DNA from: an uncultured Bacteroidota bacterium
Lineage (GTDB): Bacteria; Bacteroidota; Rhodothermia; Rhodothermales; UBA10348
NCBI GenBank assembly: GCA_937876355.1
Contig: CALFHN010000016.1
Span: forward strand, 1 to 53,530
DNA length: 53,530 nucleotides
Direction of reading: 5' to 3'
Both the position numbers and the translations under genes were made by a program. Every line of letters starts with the position of its first letter. Position 1 is the stretch's first letter. Shown piece after piece: positions 18,469 to 28,122 of the stretch. The notes below the pieces were generated by a model. That model ran no database searches and had not been told where the DNA came from. It saw only the letters and a program-made list of their open reading frames with translations.

Positions 18469-18516
18469 TCGAACAAGTGCCTTGTCGAACAATTGCCTTC
18501 TTGAACAATTGACTTG
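18469..18516. repeat. Three tandem 16-bp repeats between ccmB and ccmC
   Basis: Three adjacent units (TCGAACAAGTGCCTTG, TCGAACAATTGCCTTC, TTGAACAATTGACTTG) fill part of the 125-base gap between ccmB and ccmC. The first unit contains the inverted repeat ACAAG-TGC-CTTGT. They could be repeated operator half-sites or simple slippage copies; nothing here is coding. Confidence 0.7.
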
Positions 18517-18587
18517 CGGGCCGTGTTTGCCGTGCGTAAGATTCAATGATGGGGCTTTCACGCGCAAGTAACTGGTGATTGAAGCAA

Positions 18588-19283
18588 ATGATGGTAAACG
18601 TTAAAAGATATACGCTGGTCCGCAACCTCGTTTTTGGGTGGATAACCGTTGTTCTTCTGGCAGGATTTCTGCTCAATTTTCCGAAGATCAATATCCTCGA
18701 ACAGACTGCCAGAAATCTCTATTTCCACGTGCCCATGTGGTTTTCCATGATGGCAGCGGCATTTGTTTCGGGGTACCATTCGCTAAAAGTGCTACAAACC
18801 GCTGATCCGCTGCGTGATATTCGAGCATTGCAAGCGGCCCGCATTGGAACATTTTTCGGACTTCTTGGGCTAACTACCGGAATTGTGTGGTCTAGATTTA
18901 CCTGGTACGTAGGTACGGACGTTTGGTGGAATTTTGATCCTCGCCAAATTATGGTCACCATCCAATTGCTCATTTATGGCGGTTATTTTGTGCTTCGTTC
19001 CGCTTTTGACGAACCTTTAAAAAGAGCCAAAATTAGTGCTGTCTTTAACCTTTTTGCGATGACTGCCCTGCCCTTTTTGCTTTACGTGATCCCTCGACAA
19101 ATGCAAAGTTTACATCCAGGCGCTGAGGGAAATCCAGCCTTTAGTCAAATTACCCACCCCGTAATGCGGTTAGTGTTTTACCCCGCTATTATTGGCTTTA
19201 TTGGTCTTTTTTGGGTGTTGTACACGCAGCGGGTCCGGGTAGCATGGTTAAAATATCGAGTAACTCAAGATTCTGAAATGTGA
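18588..19283 (+). CDS. ccmC: Haem handling protein CcmC
   Basis: About 231 residues with six membrane helices. It is a haem-handling protein that loads periplasmic haem onto CcmE. The periplasmic tryptophan-rich segment is present as VGTDVWWNFDPRQ (about residues 106-120), close to the W-x-W-D-P-R motif of the family. The two haem-ligand histidines are in YFHVPMW and in SLHPGAEG. An in-frame TTG at 18579 is possible, but the ATG at 18588 is preferred. Its stop overlaps the start of the next small gene (GTG at 19280 or ATG at 19283), so the two are translationally coupled. Confidence 0.93.
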   Translation: MMVNVKRYTLVRNLVFGWITVVLLAGFLLNFPKINILEQTARNLYFHVPMWFSMMAAAFVSGYHSLKVLQTADPLRDIRALQAARIGTFFGLLGLTTGIVWSRFTWYVGTDVWWNFDPRQIMVTIQLLIYGGYFVLRSAFDEPLKRAKISAVFNLFAMTALPFLLYVIPRQMQSLHPGAEGNPAFSQITHPVMRLVFYPAIIGFIGLFWVLYTQRVRVAWLKYRVTQDSEM

Positions 19284-19585
19284 TGATAACACCTCTTCTG
19301 ACGCTCATACAGGATGCCGCGCAATCGGTGATTCAAGATTCGACTGCCTTGCAATCGGTTTCCACCGCTTATGACAGCCTTTGGAGTGGCGCAGACATTC
19401 CTACCCAAGCGCCTACGGCCCTCGAGCAGGTAATGCTTTCTGACGAGAAAATATTTGTCGTGTTGGCGGTCGTGCTGATCATCTGGTTTGGAGTTGCAAT
19501 TCTCATATTACGCACGGATAAGCACCTCGAACGGGTGGAACGATCTGTTTCCGAGAACATTCCACTCAAAGACGATGATTTGTAA
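19280..19585 (+). CDS. CcmD-like small membrane protein
   Basis: A 101-residue protein starting at GTG 19280 (or ATG 19283), overlapping the ccmC stop. An N-terminal polar half of about 55 residues is rich in Gln, Ser and Ala. One membrane helix follows (about 58-77, IFVVLAVVLIIWFGVAILIL), then a charged tail (RTDKHLERVERSV). Position between ccmC and ccmE, a single helix and an RxDxxLxxxE-like tail match CcmD, which in other bacteria ties CcmC to CcmE. CcmD is normally shorter, so the long N-terminal part is atypical. The call rests mainly on position and topology. Confidence 0.65.
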   Translation: MMITPLLTLIQDAAQSVIQDSTALQSVSTAYDSLWSGADIPTQAPTALEQVMLSDEKIFVVLAVVLIIWFGVAILILRTDKHLERVERSVSENIPLKDDDL

Positions 19586-19621
19586 ATCTCTTTTCAATAT
19601 GAACTCTATCTAGGTACCAGT

Positions 19622-20023
19622 ATGAAGCCGAAAACAATTATCGGACTCATTTTAATCGTCGGATTTTCTTCCATGTTGTTCCTGAACTTTGGGCAACAGG
19701 TTGGAGGGTACATGAACTTTGAGGAAGCTCAATCTACAGGGCAAAAGGCCCATGTTGTTGGAATGTGGGTCGACAAAGAATCCTTCACCTATAACGCCAC
19801 CTCCAACGTATTTACGTTCCATATGCAGGACGATGCCGGCAACGTAAGAGAAATTCGATATCTCAATCCTAAGCCAGCAAACTTTGAAGATGCCGAAAAA
19901 TTAGTGATTGAGGGCGTTTCTGAAGGAGACCACTTTGTGGCACATAACATTTTGGTCAAATGCCCTTCTAAATACAACGATGCTCGAGGCTTGCAGGAAT
20001 ACGAAGTCCCAGTAGAAGGTTAA
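19622..20023 (+). CDS. ccmE: Haem chaperone CcmE (cysteine-type)
   Basis: A 133-residue protein with an N-terminal membrane anchor (about residues 5-21) and a periplasmic OB-fold domain. CcmE carries haem covalently on its way to apocytochromes. The classical haem-binding His in an H-x-x-x-Y motif is replaced here by Cys114 in KCPSKY, that is C-x-x-x-Y, the variant known from Desulfovibrio and archaea and also familiar in this phylum. The tyrosine (Tyr118) is kept. It closes the ccm cluster, 36 bases after the ccmD-like gene, and converges on mgtE. Confidence 0.93.
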   Translation: MKPKTIIGLILIVGFSSMLFLNFGQQVGGYMNFEEAQSTGQKAHVVGMWVDKESFTYNATSNVFTFHMQDDAGNVREIRYLNPKPANFEDAEKLVIEGVSEGDHFVAHNILVKCPSKYNDARGLQEYEVPVEG

Positions 20024-20044
20024 GCCTAAAATGAACGTAGCCGG

Positions 20045-21451
20045 CTAAAGATATAGCCAGTTGGCAAGCAGGAAAAACACGAGAATCCCGAGAATATCGT
20101 TACTCGTGGTGATAAAGGGCCCCGTAGCTAAAGCCGGATCGACGCCTACTTTGTCTAACAGTAGAGGTATTGTTGCGCCAAGCGTGGTAGCCAACACGAT
20201 CACAAAAAGCAGTGCCAAGGAAGCGGTATAGGCCAATTCCAGTGGCCCCTTGAGTCCCGTGACAGCTCCATAGACCATTATGGCGATGCCTAAAATAGAG
20301 GCGGCCACTGTTCCGTTTACAAGGGCAACAAGAACTTCTTTGGTTAATCGTTTTCGAATATCGGTAGCCCAAATGTCCCCAGAAGCCAATCCCTGAACCG
20401 CGATGGCAGAGCTTTGAATCCCAGCATTTCCAGCCGTAGCCATTACAATGGGGATGAAACTAGCCAAGATGGCTGCGGCGGCTAAGGAATCTTCGAACAA
20501 CAAAATGACCGTGGCGGCCATCGTGGCACCAGCCAAGCCCATTAATAACCATGGTAGGCGTCCTCGCACAATTTGTAACACAGAGTCGGTGTGTTCCTCG
20601 CCGCCGGCGACCCCTGACATGCGTTGATAATCCTCTTCAGCCTCTTCCCTCATGACGTCCACCACGTCATCAATCGTAATTCGCCCTACCAAACATCCAC
20701 GTTCATCCGTTACGGCTAGGGCAAACAAATCGTAACGTTCCATTAAACGGGCAACATCCTCCTGATCAACATCTGTTGTGACCGACACGACATCGGTTGT
20801 CATAATGTCCCTGATTTTCACGTTTGCCGGGGACAGCAGCAAGTTCTTCATGTTTACGATTCCGACAAGTCGTTCCAACTCATCCACCACGAAGAGCATA
20901 AAAATATGTTCGACTTGGTCGGAATGACGCCGAACCTCTTCGGTCGCGTCCGCAACCGTGAATTCCGTTCCAACCGCAATATATTCTGCGGCCATTAGAC
21001 CACCTGCAGTATCCTCGCGGAAAGACAGGAGCTCCTTAACGTCAATATGATCCTCCAATTCAGGCAGGATCTGTTGGGCCATCTCATCGGGCAGATCGGC
21101 AAGAACGTCCGCAGCATCATCAGAATCGAGCTCATCGATCATCGCCGTTAGGCGCTCCTGAGACATTGTGTCGACCAAATTGGCGCGGAAATCGTCATCC
21201 AATTCGGCAAGAATCTCGGCCGCGCTTTCAACGGGCAACCACTCCAAGACTTTTTGAGCTTCTTCCTTGCTCAAGTGGGTCACAACACTGGCTAAATCTG
21301 CGGGATGCAGATCAGTCAGAATATTCAATACCATTCCCTTCTGATTGGAATCGATCAAATCAGAAATATCATCTACAAGCTGAGCATCTATTTCTAGAAC
21401 CCCGCTAGTACGATCTTTTTCGTCCGGCGATATGTTTGGGAAAACTTCCAT
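20045..21451 (-). CDS. mgtE: Magnesium transporter MgtE
   Basis: A 468-residue channel of normal length. The cytosolic N domain is a superhelix of repeated acidic helices (about 25-145; LPVESAAEILAELD and DELDSDDAADVLADL). Two CBS domains follow (about 150-275), and five membrane helices (about 300-468) end with the pore-lining TTSNDILG whose Asp binds magnesium. The cytosolic domains close the channel when magnesium is high. It lies 8 bases after rsmA on the same strand. Confidence 0.95.
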   Translation of the reverse strand: MEVFPNISPDEKDRTSGVLEIDAQLVDDISDLIDSNQKGMVLNILTDLHPADLASVVTHLSKEEAQKVLEWLPVESAAEILAELDDDFRANLVDTMSQERLTAMIDELDSDDAADVLADLPDEMAQQILPELEDHIDVKELLSFREDTAGGLMAAEYIAVGTEFTVADATEEVRRHSDQVEHIFMLFVVDELERLVGIVNMKNLLLSPANVKIRDIMTTDVVSVTTDVDQEDVARLMERYDLFALAVTDERGCLVGRITIDDVVDVMREEAEEDYQRMSGVAGGEEHTDSVLQIVRGRLPWLLMGLAGATMAATVILLFEDSLAAAAILASFIPIVMATAGNAGIQSSAIAVQGLASGDIWATDIRKRLTKEVLVALVNGTVAASILGIAIMVYGAVTGLKGPLELAYTASLALLFVIVLATTLGATIPLLLDKVGVDPALATGPFITTSNDILGILVFFLLANWLYL

Positions 21452-21459
21452 TTTGAGCT

Positions 21460-22272
21460 TTATATAGTCTCTTGAAGATAGAGTGTTAGCTCGACAAAGT
21501 CCTGAGGCGAGAGCTCCTCAGCGCGTTTGGATTCAAGTCCATCCGGCAAATTTTTACCAAATTCGCCTAAAACTGAAGACAAACTATTTCGAAGCGTTTT
21601 GCGTCGTTGGTTGAACGCGGTTCGGATAACACGCCGAAGCAATTTAGAATCAACCTGTGTTGCTGGAGTCCCTGCTTCAGGAGCCCGCGGCATGGATTCG
21701 GGTTGGGGCTGGAATTCCAGCCTCACTATGGCGCTACGGACGTCTGGTTTGGGATAGAAAACATTTTTAGAAACGGGAAAAAGTAGTTTAGGCGTGCACG
21801 CCAATTGGACCGCCACAGACAGTATCCCATATTCTTTCGTGCGGGGTCGGGCAACGAGCCGCGCCGCTACCTCATACTGCATCATTATAACGGCTTCTTG
21901 AATGTGCGGCGCGGCGTCCAACAGTCCAAACAGAATTTGAGAAGTGATGTAATAAGGCAAGTTGCCAATAACTGAAATGCGACCACCGGAGGCACCTTCT
22001 GCCATTTCAGGCCAATTAATCTTGAGCACATCTCCCAAAACAACCCGCACATTGGGCATCTGGGTAGAAAGATATTCAACCGCCCGCTCATCGACCTCTA
22101 TAGCTGAAAAATCCTCAAAACGTTCAGCGAGTAAACCAGTAAGTGCGCCGGTTCCGGGCCCAATTTCAATTACTCGATCTCCGGCGGAAGCTTCAAGTGA
22201 ATCGACAATTTTCCGAATTGTATTTGGGTCCCTTAGGAAATTCTGCCCAAGCCGTTTGATGGGTTGAATCAT
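21460..22272 (-). CDS. rsmA: 16S rRNA (adenine1518-N6/adenine1519-N6)-dimethyltransferase
   Basis: A 270-residue methyltransferase that dimethylates two adjacent adenines near the 3' end of 16S rRNA, a late step in small-subunit assembly. The SAM-binding motif GPGTGALTGLL, the acidic loop EVDERAVEYL, and the catalytic NLPYYITS motif are all present, followed by the usual helical C-terminal domain (AFNQRRKTLRNSL). Its start overlaps the stop of the upstream TPR gene by four bases (ATGA), so the two are coupled. Confidence 0.95.
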   Translation of the reverse strand: MIQPIKRLGQNFLRDPNTIRKIVDSLEASAGDRVIEIGPGTGALTGLLAERFEDFSAIEVDERAVEYLSTQMPNVRVVLGDVLKINWPEMAEGASGGRISVIGNLPYYITSQILFGLLDAAPHIQEAVIMMQYEVAARLVARPRTKEYGILSVAVQLACTPKLLFPVSKNVFYPKPDVRSAIVRLEFQPQPESMPRAPEAGTPATQVDSKLLRRVIRTAFNQRRKTLRNSLSSVLGEFGKNLPDGLESKRAEELSPQDFVELTLYLQETI

Positions 22273-23651
22273 GGTGAATCGTTCCCAAACGGCGCTTTTA
22301 AGAATTTACGTGCTCTTTCCCTTGAATTTGCGTGGTCCTTCTGTTTGATTACTTTTTTATAATAAAAAACAGCTTCTTTCCTTTTCCCCAACCGGTCACT
22401 TGCCATTCCTGCCCTGAGCGTTGCATTGGCCCTGAAAAATGAATCGTACTTGAATGACTCTTCTAGCTTTATAACTTCGAGAAACTTAGCCAATGCAGCG
22501 CGATCTTGTCCATCCAACATATCTTGCCTTCCGAGGTAATAAGTAGCCTGAGACGCGATTGGTTTTATATAACCAGGTAAATTGTTCGAATAATTCGAGA
22601 CTACCTCTTTAAAAACGGCTGTGGCCAATTCCCACTTTCCCCATCGAAAATACACTCGGCCTTGGAGTACATGAAAGAGTGCATTTTGCGGGAATCTATC
22701 CCTCAATAAGGAAATGTATTCGATGCTCTTGGCGTAATTTGGCTGAAACGAGGTATAAATTTGGAGAAGGAAGTAGGCGGCTTCAGCGGACACAAACCGC
22801 CCATGCTTGGCTGCCAGTTCAAGCTGCGCCAATCCCCGTTCTTTATTTCCGTCGGGGAAAAAAAACATGAGTGGTCTAACCAAAGGAATTTGTTCGGGAA
22901 TAGCTTCAGCAAAATACTCGTATACGCCAACTCCAAATAACAAATCGGCATTTAGAGGATCGGTTTCCGCCAATTCAAATACGTAATCTAGGGCTGCTTT
23001 TCCATCTTGAGCCGCCTTGAGCCAGCTTTCTCTGTCAGAAAGTAACCTTCCCCTAAATCCGAGCGCCGCCGTTTTAAAAAATGCTGCGTCAAAAACTAAT
23101 TCCTTACGCTTCAACATTTGATCACTGCGATCAATGACCCTTGCCATTTCCGCCATGAACGCTTTGTCAAGTGATACGTCGTGCACTGTAAGGGTGGGAA
23201 GAATTCTCCACCACAACGTCAGAGACTTAAGGAAAGGCCCTATAGGGTGATTCGGATATCGCGCTTCAATTTGATTAAAAATCGAATCTGCACGCTCAAA
23301 ACGCATATTATATAGGTGCAACAGCGCTTCATCGGATTGAGCCAAAAGGATCGAATCACTCAAAATAGACCCTGCAATCGGCCTACTCCAGGCCTCGGGA
23401 AATGACCGTGTATCAACCGACTGGGTAGTTCGGCTCGGAATTGGCTGTGAAATGGCTAAATTGGCACAAACGGGCAGCATACAGCAGCAAACAGCAAGCG
23501 AAGCAATTGGCCGGTTTAAGCCAAAAAACACGCCTGTTCGAAGACGAAATCCAAATTCAATGGCTTTTTTTAATAATTGACGCCCTTGAAGAGGAAACCA
23601 CCATCCGGACAGGATGGGACTGAGCTTTGATATGAATGTTGTCCTGTTCAC
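22269..23651 (-). CDS. TPR-containing exported protein
   Basis: Up to 460 residues. The called start is GTG at 23651, inside a hairpin, so the true start may be further in; a signal-like hydrophobic stretch lies at about residues 43-70 (GLNRPIASLAVCCCMLPVC). Four or more TPR-like helical pairs run from about 105 to the end, including RADSIFNQIEARYPNHP, LFHVLQGRVYFRWGKWELA and KRKEAVFYYKKVIK. The pattern recalls exported TPR proteins of unknown role common in this phylum. It overlaps rsmA by four bases. No function can be given. Confidence 0.7.
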   Translation of the reverse strand: MNRTTFISKLSPILSGWWFPLQGRQLLKKAIEFGFRLRTGVFFGLNRPIASLAVCCCMLPVCANLAISQPIPSRTTQSVDTRSFPEAWSRPIAGSILSDSILLAQSDEALLHLYNMRFERADSIFNQIEARYPNHPIGPFLKSLTLWWRILPTLTVHDVSLDKAFMAEMARVIDRSDQMLKRKELVFDAAFFKTAALGFRGRLLSDRESWLKAAQDGKAALDYVFELAETDPLNADLLFGVGVYEYFAEAIPEQIPLVRPLMFFFPDGNKERGLAQLELAAKHGRFVSAEAAYFLLQIYTSFQPNYAKSIEYISLLRDRFPQNALFHVLQGRVYFRWGKWELATAVFKEVVSNYSNNLPGYIKPIASQATYYLGRQDMLDGQDRAALAKFLEVIKLEESFKYDSFFRANATLRAGMASDRLGKRKEAVFYYKKVIKQKDHANSRERARKFLKAPFGNDSP

Positions 23652-23665
23652 CTATCGTGAACAGG
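23643..23665 (-). other. Hairpin between bioY and the TPR gene
   Basis: A perfect 9-bp inverted repeat (CCTGTTCAC / GTGAACAGG, five-base loop) lies 28 bases past the bioY stop and includes the GTG called as start of the next gene. There is no T-tract. It argues either for a translation-control structure or for a later start of the TPR protein. Confidence 0.45.
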
Positions 23666-23692
23666 TTGCCAACCCGCTCAGTTCCTAAAACT

Positions 23693-24349
23693 TTAGTCCT
23701 TCTTAGTTAAGCTTCGCGTCCCTTGGTAAATCAGAGTTACCAGAAGGATCTTGGCTAAATCAACAGGAATGAAGCGCAGCCATCCTTTGTCCATCGATTC
23801 AAACCACGTCGCATGATCTGCGGCAAAATGTAACCACGTAATACCTGCAGAAAACAATACCAAAGAGCCCACAATCATGGCGACAACGCTACCAGTGGCT
23901 CCGTTAAATCGTTTGGAAACAAATCCAACAGCTGCCGAAGAAAGCGGATATCCCAAAAGGTAACCAGCTGTAACCGCACCAAACAAATATGCGGGACCTG
24001 AACCTTCGCCTGCAAAGACCGGAAGGAACAGCCCAACGGCTAGGTAAAGAAGCTGCGACAGCAACCCATTCCGCCAGCCGAGGTAGAGACCACTTCCGTA
24101 CACGGATAGGGTCTGCAGCGTGAAGGGTACTTCCCAAATGTAAAGTCTGAATTGCGCAAAAAATGCCGTCAGCGCGGCAAACCAAAGAATAGCAACAACT
24201 TGCGTAAGCGTAGTTGCAGATTCGCTTCTAAGCGAGTCAATGCTAGATACTTGAGAGGAATGCAATTTTAATGTCAGACTCATCGATGTTCTGGTCTTCT
24301 GGTCGAATTCTGTTGATGGGAAAGGCGCAAGATAGTGCAAGCTATGCAA
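23693..24349 (-). CDS. bioY: Biotin transporter BioY
   Basis: Up to 218 residues with about six membrane helices. The family signatures VPFTLQTLSVYGSGLYLGWRNG and a GPAYLFGAVTAGYLLGYPLS segment mark the biotin-binding (S) component of an ECF transporter, which also can act alone. The first ATG is at 24349, five bases past the metH stop; a second ATG at 24283 gives a more usual N-terminus. No bioM/bioN (EcfA/T) genes are next to it. Confidence 0.92.
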   Translation of the reverse strand: MHSLHYLAPFPSTEFDQKTRTSMSLTLKLHSSQVSSIDSLRSESATTLTQVVAILWFAALTAFFAQFRLYIWEVPFTLQTLSVYGSGLYLGWRNGLLSQLLYLAVGLFLPVFAGEGSGPAYLFGAVTAGYLLGYPLSSAAVGFVSKRFNGATGSVVAMIVGSLVLFSAGITWLHFAADHATWFESMDKGWLRFIPVDLAKILLVTLIYQGTRSLTKKD

Positions 24350-24354
24350 TATTC

Positions 24355-27300
24355 TTACCGATCGTATGCAAGCCTAGAACCAAGCCAGCGCTCCACCTCG
24401 GCTACCGGCATGTTTTTTCGCAATGCGTACGATTCAACTTGGTCTCGCGGAATGGAACCAACATTAAAGTAATCTGCCTCAGGGTGGGCAAAAATAAGTC
24501 CGCAAACGGATGAAGCTGGAGACATGGCGAGGTGTTCAGTTAGTTCAATCCCGGTTTTCTTGAATACGTCTAACGTCTTCCAAATGGTTCGTTTTTCGGT
24601 ATGATCTGGTTGGGCAGGATAACCGGGAGCAGGGCGAATACCAACATATTTCTCTGCGATTAATTCGTCATTTGCCCATTTTTGACTTTTTTCAAATCCC
24701 CAGATTTCCCGCCGAACATGTTCATGCAAATATTCTGTAAAGGCTTCAGCCAGTCGATCCGCCAATGACTTCAACAAAATGGCTTTATAATCGTCATGAT
24801 CGGCTTCATACGCTTGAACCAATTTTGCGACTCCGTGACCAGCGGTCACAGCGAACATTCCGATGTGGTCTTGTACGGTGTCGCTGAACGGTGCGATAAA
24901 ATCAGAAAGGGCTCGGTTGGGTTTTCCTTCTCCTTTTTGGCTCTGCTGACGTAACATATGAAGCCGCTCTTTGGTACCACCCGGCAATTCAAAGACTACA
25001 TCGTCTCCCTCAGAATAGGCGGGAAACAGCGCCGCAACACCATTGAGCGTGATTCCATCGGTTGATTCTAGTTCATCAAGCATTGCGATGGCGTCAGAAA
25101 ACAGTTTTGTAGCCACTTCGCCTTTTTCAGGATCTTTCAAAATGGAAGGGTACTTTCCCTTCATCTCCCAAGCTTGGAAAAACGGAGTCCAGTCGATAAA
25201 AGGACGGACATCGGCAATCGGAACACGTTGAAAATCAAAAATTCCCGTTTCTACCGGCACGGGCACCGTTTGTGGGTCAAAATCGAGACGAAGGGAATTT
25301 GATCTGGCCGCTTCCAAAGTCAAAAACACAGATTTCTGATGCCTTCTAGCATGCCGTTCTCGAAGCAAATCGTACTTTTCCTGCGTTTTCTGAAGGAAAG
25401 CCGGGCGATCCAAGTCGGACAATAAACTGTTCATGACCGTCACGCTTCGCGACGCATCCAAAACGTGGATGACTGCACCCTTTCTGGCAGGATCAATTTT
25501 GACTGCAGTGTGCATTTCTGAGGTTGTGGCCCCTCCAATGAGTAACGGGTGTGTCAAATTGCGCCGTTCCATTTCAGACGCTAGGTGCACCATTTCATCC
25601 AGCGATGGAGTTATCAGGCCGCTAAGTCCAATCACATCGACTTCTTGTTTGATGGCCTCATCCAAAATGCGATCTGCGGTTACCATTACTCCGAGATCAA
25701 TGATATCGTAATTGTTACATCCCAGCACAACACCAACGATGTTCTTACCGATGTCGTGCACATCTCCCTTAACAGTGGCCAATAAAATTCGGGGAGCTCG
25801 TTTTGAGTCTTCGCCTTCAATTTTTTCGGCTTCAATAAACGGAATGAGCCAGGCAACCGCCTTTTTCATGACTCGAGCGCTCTTCACTACCTGAGGCAAA
25901 AACATTTTTCCTGCACCAAACAAGTCCCCAACTCGGTTCATCCCCTCCATTAAAGGGCCTTCAATCACTTCAATGGCACGCGCACAGTTGAGTCTCGCCT
26001 CCTCGGTATCCACATCGATAAACTCGACAATACCCTTGACCAACGAATGGCTTAAGCGTTCTTCAACGGGAGCAGAACGCCACTCATCAATGACCTGGGT
26101 TAAGCCAGAATCTTTTTGAACAACCCGCTCTGCCAAATCGACTAATCGTTCGGTTGCATCGGGGCGGCGGTCGAACAATACATCTTCGACGGCCGTCAAC
26201 AGTTCAGGCTCAATGTCGTCGTAGACATCTATCTGACCCGCGTTGACGATTCCCATGTCCATTCCAGCCGCGATGGCGTGATACAAGAAGGCCGTATTCA
26301 TTGCCCCGCGGACCATTTCATTTCCGCGGAAGGAAAATGACAGGTTTGAAACTCCGCCTGAAACCCGGGCTTCCGGAAACTCAGATTTAATCCATTTCGT
26401 GACTTCGATAAAGTCGATAGCGTACCGATTATGAGCAGGAATTCCCGTGGCAATTGCAAAAATATTGGGGTCGAAAATGATGTCTTCTGCCGGAAAACCT
26501 ACTTCTTGGGTCAAGATGGAGTGCGCCCGCGAAATAATCTCTTTGCGACGCTGCAACGTCTCTGCTTGTCCGTCCTCATCAAACGCCATCACAATTACAG
26601 CTGCCCCATACATTCGGGCGCGCTTTGCCTGGCTTACAAATGGTTCTTTCCCCTCTTTCAAAGAGATGGAGTTGACAATTGCCTTGCCCTGCACACACTG
26701 GAGCCCTGCTTCAATTACCTCCCATTTGGACGAATCCAACATGAATGGCACGCGCGACACATCTGGTTCTCCGGCGAGCATATTGAGGAACCGAACCATT
26801 GCGGCCTTTGAATCCAACATGCCTTCATCCATGTTGATATCAATGAGCTGCGCTCCGGCCTCGACCTGCTGCAAGGCAACGGAAATAGCTTCTTCGTACT
26901 GTTCATCAATAATGAGTCGCGCAAAACGTTTGGATCCCGTTACGTTTGTTCGCTCTCCAACGTTAACAAAATTTAGGCCTTCCCGAAACTCAAAAGGCTC
27001 CAAACCACTGGTTCTGAGCATCTTGACCGGTTTCGACACTTGCCGCGGCGAATATTTTGCTGCAGCTCCGACCATTGCGCGAATATGTTTGGGAGTTGTC
27101 CCACAGCACCCGCCAACGATATTTAGAAACCCTCGGCTAGCATAGTCATCAATTTGACGAGCCATAAATTCCGGGCTTTCGTCGTATTCGCCAAACTCAT
27201 TTGGCAGGCCAGCATTCGGGTACAGGCTGGTTAGGACGGGAGCTAGATTAGACAGCGTTTCGATATACGGACGCATTTGGGCAGATCCCAAAGCACAGTT

Positions 27301-28038
27301 TAATCCTATCGACAATAAATCCGGGGTGTGGGCCACAGAAATCCAAAACGCCTCGGTCGTCTGACCAGACAAAGTTCTTCCGCTTTGATCAACGATGGTG
27401 CCCGAGACCATGACGGGAAGAGACGTCTGCAAACGATCAAATTCTTGATGGATCGCAAAAATGGCTGCTTTGGCATTGAGCGTATCAAAAATGGTCTCGA
27501 TCAGCAGAATGTCTGAACCACCTTCAATAAGTCCTGACACCTGTTCGGCATAAGCCTCGGCCAATTGGACAAAAGAAACGGGTCGAAATCCGGGATCGTT
27601 TACGTCTGGCGACATCGATAATGCCACATTCGTCGGTCCGATTGCTCCGGCAACAAATCTGGGTTTGTCAGGAGTTAATGCCGTGTATTTATCGGCTGCC
27701 TTTCTGGCAACCACTGCCGATTGAAAAGCAATTTCGCGTGCCGACTCTTGCAGTCCATAATCTGCCTGAGCAATTCGAGTTGCTGTAAAGGAGTTGGTTT
27801 CGATAATGTCTGATCCAACTTCCAGATACAGTTCATGAAGCTCTTGAATCAAATCTGGTTGGGTTAACGATAACAGATCGTTATTCCCTTTGAGGGGGCT
27901 GGGGTGATCCTGAAACACCTCTCCTCGAAAATCGGCTTCAGTGAGATTCCTGCCTTGAATGAGGGTACCCATGGCACCGTCCAACACCAATATTCGGTTG
28001 GCCAGGGCATGCTCTAATAGTTTTCTTCTTTCAGTCAT
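24355..28038 (-). CDS. metH: Cobalamin-dependent methionine synthase
   Basis: About 1227 residues, full length. It transfers a methyl group from 5-methyltetrahydrofolate via cobalamin to homocysteine. Domains in order: homocysteine domain (about 1-330) with the zinc cysteines in VGGCCGTTP and a Cys in LNCALGS; pterin domain (about 350-610) with [13 protein letters not shown]12 domain (about 640-880) with DVHDIGKN, whose His binds cobalt; and the reactivation domain (about 890-1227) with the SAM-binding RPAPGYPAQ. The ATG at 28038 gives the family start ([12 protein letters not shown]); a TTG at 28059 would add seven residues. No B12 or SAM riboswitch is visible in the 84 bases upstream. The upstream alpha/beta hydrolase is on the same strand. 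Confidence 0.96.
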   Translation of the reverse strand: MTERRKLLEHALANRILVLDGAMGTLIQGRNLTEADFRGEVFQDHPSPLKGNNDLLSLTQPDLIQELHELYLEVGSDIIETNSFTATRIAQADYGLQESAREIAFQSAVVARKAADKYTALTPDKPRFVAGAIGPTNVALSMSPDVNDPGFRPVSFVQLAEAYAEQVSGLIEGGSDILLIETIFDTLNAKAAIFAIHQEFDRLQTSLPVMVSGTIVDQSGRTLSGQTTEAFWISVAHTPDLLSIGLNCALGSAQMRPYIETLSNLAPVLTSLYPNAGLPNEFGEYDESPEFMARQIDDYASRGFLNIVGGCCGTTPKHIRAMVGAAAKYSPRQVSKPVKMLRTSGLEPFEFREGLNFVNVGERTNVTGSKRFARLIIDEQYEEAISVALQQVEAGAQLIDINMDEGMLDSKAAMVRFLNMLAGEPDVSRVPFMLDSSKWEVIEAGLQCVQGKAIVNSISLKEGKEPFVSQAKRARMYGAAVIVMAFDEDGQAETLQRRKEIISRAHSILTQEVGFPAEDIIFDPNIFAIATGIPAHNRYAIDFIEVTKWIKSEFPEARVSGGVSNLSFSFRGNEMVRGAMNTAFLYHAIAAGMDMGIVNAGQIDVYDDIEPELLTAVEDVLFDRRPDATERLVDLAERVVQKDSGLTQVIDEWRSAPVEERLSHSLVKGIVEFIDVDTEEARLNCARAIEVIEGPLMEGMNRVGDLFGAGKMFLPQVVKSARVMKKAVAWLIPFIEAEKIEGEDSKRAPRILLATVKGDVHDIGKNIVGVVLGCNNYDIIDLGVMVTADRILDEAIKQEVDVIGLSGLITPSLDEMVHLASEMERRNLTHPLLIGGATTSEMHTAVKIDPARKGAVIHVLDASRSVTVMNSLLSDLDRPAFLQKTQEKYDLLRERHARRHQKSVFLTLEAARSNSLRLDFDPQTVPVPVETGIFDFQRVPIADVRPFIDWTPFFQAWEMKGKYPSILKDPEKGEVATKLFSDAIAMLDELESTDGITLNGVAALFPAYSEGDDVVFELPGGTKERLHMLRQQSQKGEGKPNRALSDFIAPFSDTVQDHIGMFAVTAGHGVAKLVQAYEADHDDYKAILLKSLADRLAEAFTEYLHEHVRREIWGFEKSQKWANDELIAEKYVGIRPAPGYPAQPDHTEKRTIWKTLDVFKKTGIELTEHLAMSPASSVCGLIFAHPEADYFNVGSIPRDQVESYALRKNMPVAEVERWLGSRLAYDR

Positions 28039-28122
28039 AAATCTAAATAATCGCTTCAAATCACATTATGCCGCATCACATCACTAGCGGCTAGATACCA
28101 CAATACCTGATTCCAGCCCTAA

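Noticed and set aside
25433-27145. Several plus-strand frames of 60-230 codons within metH
   Set aside because: They are antisense shadows of a well-conserved full-length methionine synthase.
28039-28122. Cobalamin or SAM riboswitch upstream of metH
   Set aside because: Only 84 bases separate metH from the upstream gene, and no B12-box or SAM-box core is visible.
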